DNA of 64,000 nt from Mycolicibacterium sphagni (GTDB lineage: Bacteria; Actinomycetota; Actinomycetes; Mycobacteriales; Mycobacteriaceae), in the NCBI RefSeq assembly GCF_013337765.1, contig NZ_VBSB01000010.1, forward strand, positions 682,001 through 746,000. The letters are read 5' to 3'. Made by a program: the position numbers and the translations under genes. Within the stretch, counting starts at the first letter, position 1, and each line of letters starts with the position of its first letter. Of this stretch, positions 61,382 to 64,000 are shown piece by piece. Under the pieces are notes generated by a model. The model had not been told where the DNA came from and ran no database searches. It was given only the letters and a program-made list of their open reading frames with translations.

Positions 61382-62842
61382 ATGAGTAACCAGAGAGGTC
61401 TGGTTCAACGCATCGAGCGCAAACTCGAGAACACCGTGGGCGACGCGTTCGCCCGAGTGTTCGGCGGATCAATCGCCCCTGCGGAGGTAGAAGCCGCGCT
61501 GCGGCGGGAAGCCTCAGCTGGTGTACAGACACTGCCGGGCGAATGCTTTTTGGCCCCCAATGAATACGTCATTACTCTCAGTGCATCTGACTTCGCGAAA
61601 GTCAGCGCAGATCGCGATCTCACCACGGTCTCTTTTGCCAGACACTTGGGCGGATACATCCGAGATCAGGGGTGGCAAACGTATGGTGATGTGGTTGTCA
61701 GGTTCGAACAGTCGCCGAGCCTGCACACCGGCCAATACCGTGCGCGCGGCGTCGTCAATCCGGACGTCGACCCCCACCCGTCCCATGCCAGCACCGCCCC
61801 ACCACAATCGAACCAGGCGTACACCCCAGAACCAGGAGTACCAGCGATGAGCGAAAACCCCCCCTACCGCGGCGACCAGGGTCAGGGGCGGCCCGGCGAC
61901 GACTATTACGACGACCGCTACCCGCGCCCGGAAGAGCCGCGGCCCGGCGCCCCCGAGCAGCGCGGCCCGTATCCGCCCGAGCAGGGCGGCTACGCGCCCC
62001 CCGGTGAGCAGGGCTACGGCCAGCGACAGGGTGGCTACCCCGAGCAAGGCGGCTACCCCGAGCAGGGTGGTTACGGCGGCGGCCAGGGCGGTTACCCCGG
62101 CGGGCAGGGCTACGAGCAGCGCCCCCCGGCCGGTGGCGGCTACGGCGGCGGCCAGGGCGGTTACCCCGGCGACCAGGGCTACCGGCAGGGTCCGCCCCCC
62201 GGCTACGGCGGTGGATACGGCCCGCCGCAGGGCGGCGGATACCCGCCCCAGGCTCCGCCGGCCAGTGACTACGACTACGGCCGCGGGCCCGGTCGGCACG
62301 AAGACGCCGGCTACGGCCGGCCCGAGCCCCGCCCCGCCTACCCGGATCAGGGTGGCTATGAGCAGGGCGGTTACGGCCAACCTGCCGGCGGCTACGGCCG
62401 TCAGGAGTACGGACAGCCCGAGTACGGTCGCGGCTACGAGCAGGGCGGTTACCCCGAGCAGGGTGGCCGCGATTACGACTACGGTCAGCCCGCAGGCGGT
62501 GGCTACGGCGGTTACGCCCAGCCGCCGGCCCCGGGTGGCGACTACCCGTCCACCGGGCACGCGATCACCCTGCAGCTCGACGACGGCAGCGGGCGCACCT
62601 ATCAGCTTCGCGAAGGTGCCAATGTCATCGGCCGCGGCCAGGACGCCCAGTTCCGGCTGCCCGACACCGGGGTATCCCGTCGGCATCTGGAGATCCGGTG
62701 GGACGGCCAGGTCGCACTGCTGTCCGACCTGAATTCCACCAACGGGACCACGGTGAACAACGCGCCCGTGCAGGAGTGGCAACTGGCCGACGGGGACGTC
62801 ATCCGGCTCGGACATTCCGAGATCATCGTCCGCGTCCACTGA
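61382..62842 (+). CDS. fhaA: FHA-domain protein FhaA
   Basis: 486 aa. The N-terminal DUF3662 domain (1-130) is joined by a long QGGY/Pro-rich linker (about 165-385) to a C-terminal FHA domain with GRGQDAQFRLPDTGVSRRHLEI and the SDLNSTNGT signature. In mycobacteria FhaA binds phosphothreonine partners of PknB and affects peptidoglycan synthesis and cell growth. Preceded by a 225-bp gap after the tRNA. Confidence 0.94.
   Translation: MSNQRGLVQRIERKLENTVGDAFARVFGGSIAPAEVEAALRREASAGVQTLPGECFLAPNEYVITLSASDFAKVSADRDLTTVSFARHLGGYIRDQGWQTYGDVVVRFEQSPSLHTGQYRARGVVNPDVDPHPSHASTAPPQSNQAYTPEPGVPAMSENPPYRGDQGQGRPGDDYYDDRYPRPEEPRPGAPEQRGPYPPEQGGYAPPGEQGYGQRQGGYPEQGGYPEQGGYGGGQGGYPGGQGYEQRPPAGGGYGGGQGGYPGDQGYRQGPPPGYGGGYGPPQGGGYPPQAPPASDYDYGRGPGRHEDAGYGRPEPRPAYPDQGGYEQGGYGQPAGGYGRQEYGQPEYGRGYEQGGYPEQGGRDYDYGQPAGGGYGGYAQPPAPGGDYPSTGHAITLQLDDGSGRTYQLREGANVIGRGQDAQFRLPDTGVSRRHLEIRWDGQVALLSDLNSTNGTTVNNAPVQEWQLADGDVIRLGHSEIIVRVH
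61975..62530 (+). repeat. QGGY/PGGY low-complexity repeat region inside fhaA
   Basis: Imperfect tandem repeats based on CAGGGCGGCTACCCC encode QGGYPEQGGY-like runs, rich in Tyr, Gly, Gln and Pro. Such regions can slip and often vary in length between strains. Confidence 0.8.
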
Positions 62843-62991
62843 GGTAGGCGGGCCGCGGCTTGGTTGATGCGGGAGTGGCTTCACCCGCGCACCCACCGGC
62901 GTCCAAGTATCGTGACGGTGCCGAAGTCGGCCCGGTGCCTGCTGGTATCGCGGGAACGGCAAGCGGGGCACGAGGACGGAGAGGACGCCGG

Positions 62992-63459
62992 ATGCAGGGA
63001 CTAGTACTGCAGCTGACGCGCGCCGGCTTCCTGCTGTTGCTGTGGCTGTTCATCTGGTCTGTGCTGCGCATCCTGCGCAACGACATCTACGCCCCCACCG
63101 GTGCGGTGATGGTTCGCCGGGGCCTGGCGCTGCGCGGCACGCTGTTGCCGGCGCGCCAGCTGCGTGGCGCCGCCCGCTACCTGGTGGTGACCGACGGGGC
63201 GCTGGCCGGTACCCGGATCACCCTGGGCAGCCAGCCGGTCTTGATCGGCCGCGCGGATGACTCCACGCTGGTGCTCACCGACGATTACTCCTCCACCCGG
63301 CACGCCCGGCTCTCGCAGCGCGGTTCCGACTGGTACGTGGAAGACCTAGGATCGACCAACGGCACATACCTCGACAGGGCGAAGGTGACGACGGCAGTAC
63401 GCGTTCCGATTGGCACGCCGATTCACATCGGCAAGACGGTGATCGAGTTGCGCCCGTGA
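62992..63459 (+). CDS. fhaB: FHA-domain membrane protein FhaB/FipA
   Basis: 155 aa, the same length as Rv0019c. MQGLVLQLTRAGFLLLLW is a membrane helix, and the FHA domain carries VLIGRADDSTLVLTDDYSSTRHARL and DLGSTNGTYLDR. FipA links FtsZ/FtsQ at the septum when phosphorylated by PknA. The stop overlaps the pstP start (GTGA). Confidence 0.95.
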   Translation: MQGLVLQLTRAGFLLLLWLFIWSVLRILRNDIYAPTGAVMVRRGLALRGTLLPARQLRGAARYLVVTDGALAGTRITLGSQPVLIGRADDSTLVLTDDYSSTRHARLSQRGSDWYVEDLGSTNGTYLDRAKVTTAVRVPIGTPIHIGKTVIELRP

Positions 63460-64000
63460 CCCTTGTCCTTCGCTATGCCGCCCGCAGCGACCGCGGCCTG
63501 GTGCGCGCCAACAACGAAGACTCCGTGTACGCCGGTGCGCGCCTGCTGGCGCTTGCCGACGGCATGGGCGGGCACGCGGCCGGTGAGGTGGCCTCCCAGC
63601 TGGTGATCGCCGCGCTGGCCCATCTCGACGACGACGAACCCGGCGGCGACTTGCTGAGCAAGCTCGACGAGGCCGTGCACGAAGGCAATTCGGCGATCGC
63701 CGCGCACGTCGAGCTGGAGCCCGAGCTCGAGGGCATGGGCACCACTCTGACCGCAATCCTGTTCGCGGGCAACAGACTTGGGCTCGTCCACATCGGCGAC
63801 TCCCGCGGCTATCTGTTGCGTGACGGGGAGCTGGCGCAGATCACCAAGGACGACACCTTTGTGCAGACCCTCGTCGACGAGGGCCGCATCACCGCCGAAG
63901 AGGCGCACAGCCACCCGCAGCGCTCGCTGATCATGCGCGCGCTGACCGGCCACGAGGTGGAGCCGACGCTGATCATGCGGGAGGCCAAAGAGGGCGACCG
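63456..64000 (+). CDS. pstP: PP2C-type Ser/Thr phosphatase PstP, cut by the window edge
   Basis: The first 181 codons are present. The metal-site motifs RANNEDS and ADGMGGHAAGE and the later HIGDSRGYLLRDG are intact, as in mycobacterial PstP, which dephosphorylates PknA/PknB targets. It starts at GTG 63456 inside the fhaB stop. Confidence 0.95.
   Translation, partial: MTLVLRYAARSDRGLVRANNEDSVYAGARLLALADGMGGHAAGEVASQLVIAALAHLDDDEPGGDLLSKLDEAVHEGNSAIAAHVELEPELEGMGTTLTAILFAGNRLGLVHIGDSRGYLLRDGELAQITKDDTFVQTLVDEGRITAEEAHSHPQRSLIMRALTGHEVEPTLIMREAKEGD

Noticed and set aside
61975..62530. CRISPR-like repetition
   Set aside because: Repeats are in-frame, short-period and coding (QGGY); there are no unique spacers and no cas genes.
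1..64000. Insertion sequences, prophage, integron or toxin-antitoxin pair
   Set aside because: No transposase, integrase, phage structural gene or paired small toxin/antitoxin genes could be recognised.

Overview
The window is high-GC actinobacterial DNA, and the gene content points to a fast-growing, environmental mycobacterium (Mycolicibacterium-like). The evidence is an fhaA-fhaB-pstP locus with its neighbouring tRNA-Leu, a whiB5 locus followed by an operon matching M. tuberculosis Rv0023-Rv0028 in gene order and protein length, an orphan Mce protein, several F420/flavin LLM oxidoreductases, a mycofactocin-type SDR, KshA, fusA2 and many TetR regulators. No phage, insertion sequence, integron or CRISPR array was seen.

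Layout. 0-6.5 kb: end of an SGNH hydrolase gene, an orphan Mce protein behind a CRP-like site, an LLM/TetR pair divergent from a DHA2 drug exporter with two matching operators, and a second SGNH hydrolase. 6.6-12.4 kb: acyl-CoA ligase, a three-gene LLM-SDR-SDR operon, and a membrane class III nucleotide cyclase. 12.5-17 kb: fusA2, then a less GC-biased patch with an MBL-fold hydrolase and an LLM enzyme. 17-27.4 kb is an accessory catabolic region: TetR plus molybdopterin oxidoreductase; an unusual crotonase-fold protein; a tightly coupled P450-ferredoxin-NIPSNAP-like-P450 operon ending in a TetR gene; then TetR-LLM-SDR. Two near-identical operators link the crotonase gene to that TetR gene.

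27.5-31.5 kb: two kinase-like phosphotransferases around a CrtC-like protein and a TetR regulator. 31.5-41 kb: FAD monooxygenase, Kup potassium transporter, the lutABC lactate-oxidation operon, a secreted protein, a rhomboid protease with a zinc-binding head, and a D-aminoacylase-like amidohydrolase. 41-45.3 kb: STAS protein, methyltransferase, a tandem pair of VOC proteins separated by a repeat array, a nitrobindin-like protein and a serine hydrolase. 45.3-49.8 kb: Rv0028- to Rv0023-like genes and whiB5.

49.8-61 kb holds genes that sit between whiB5 and fhaA here: kshA with a divergent TetR gene and a perfect-arm palindrome, pirin, EVE, GNAT, thioesterase, cyclase-family and amidohydrolase genes, and two tandem GGDEF proteins. 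61-64 kb: tRNA-Leu(CAG), fhaA, fhaB and the 5' part of pstP, the start of the conserved Ser/Thr-kinase and cell-wall locus.

All calls come from reading the sequence. Family names rest on recognised motifs and remembered homologues; no database search was run.
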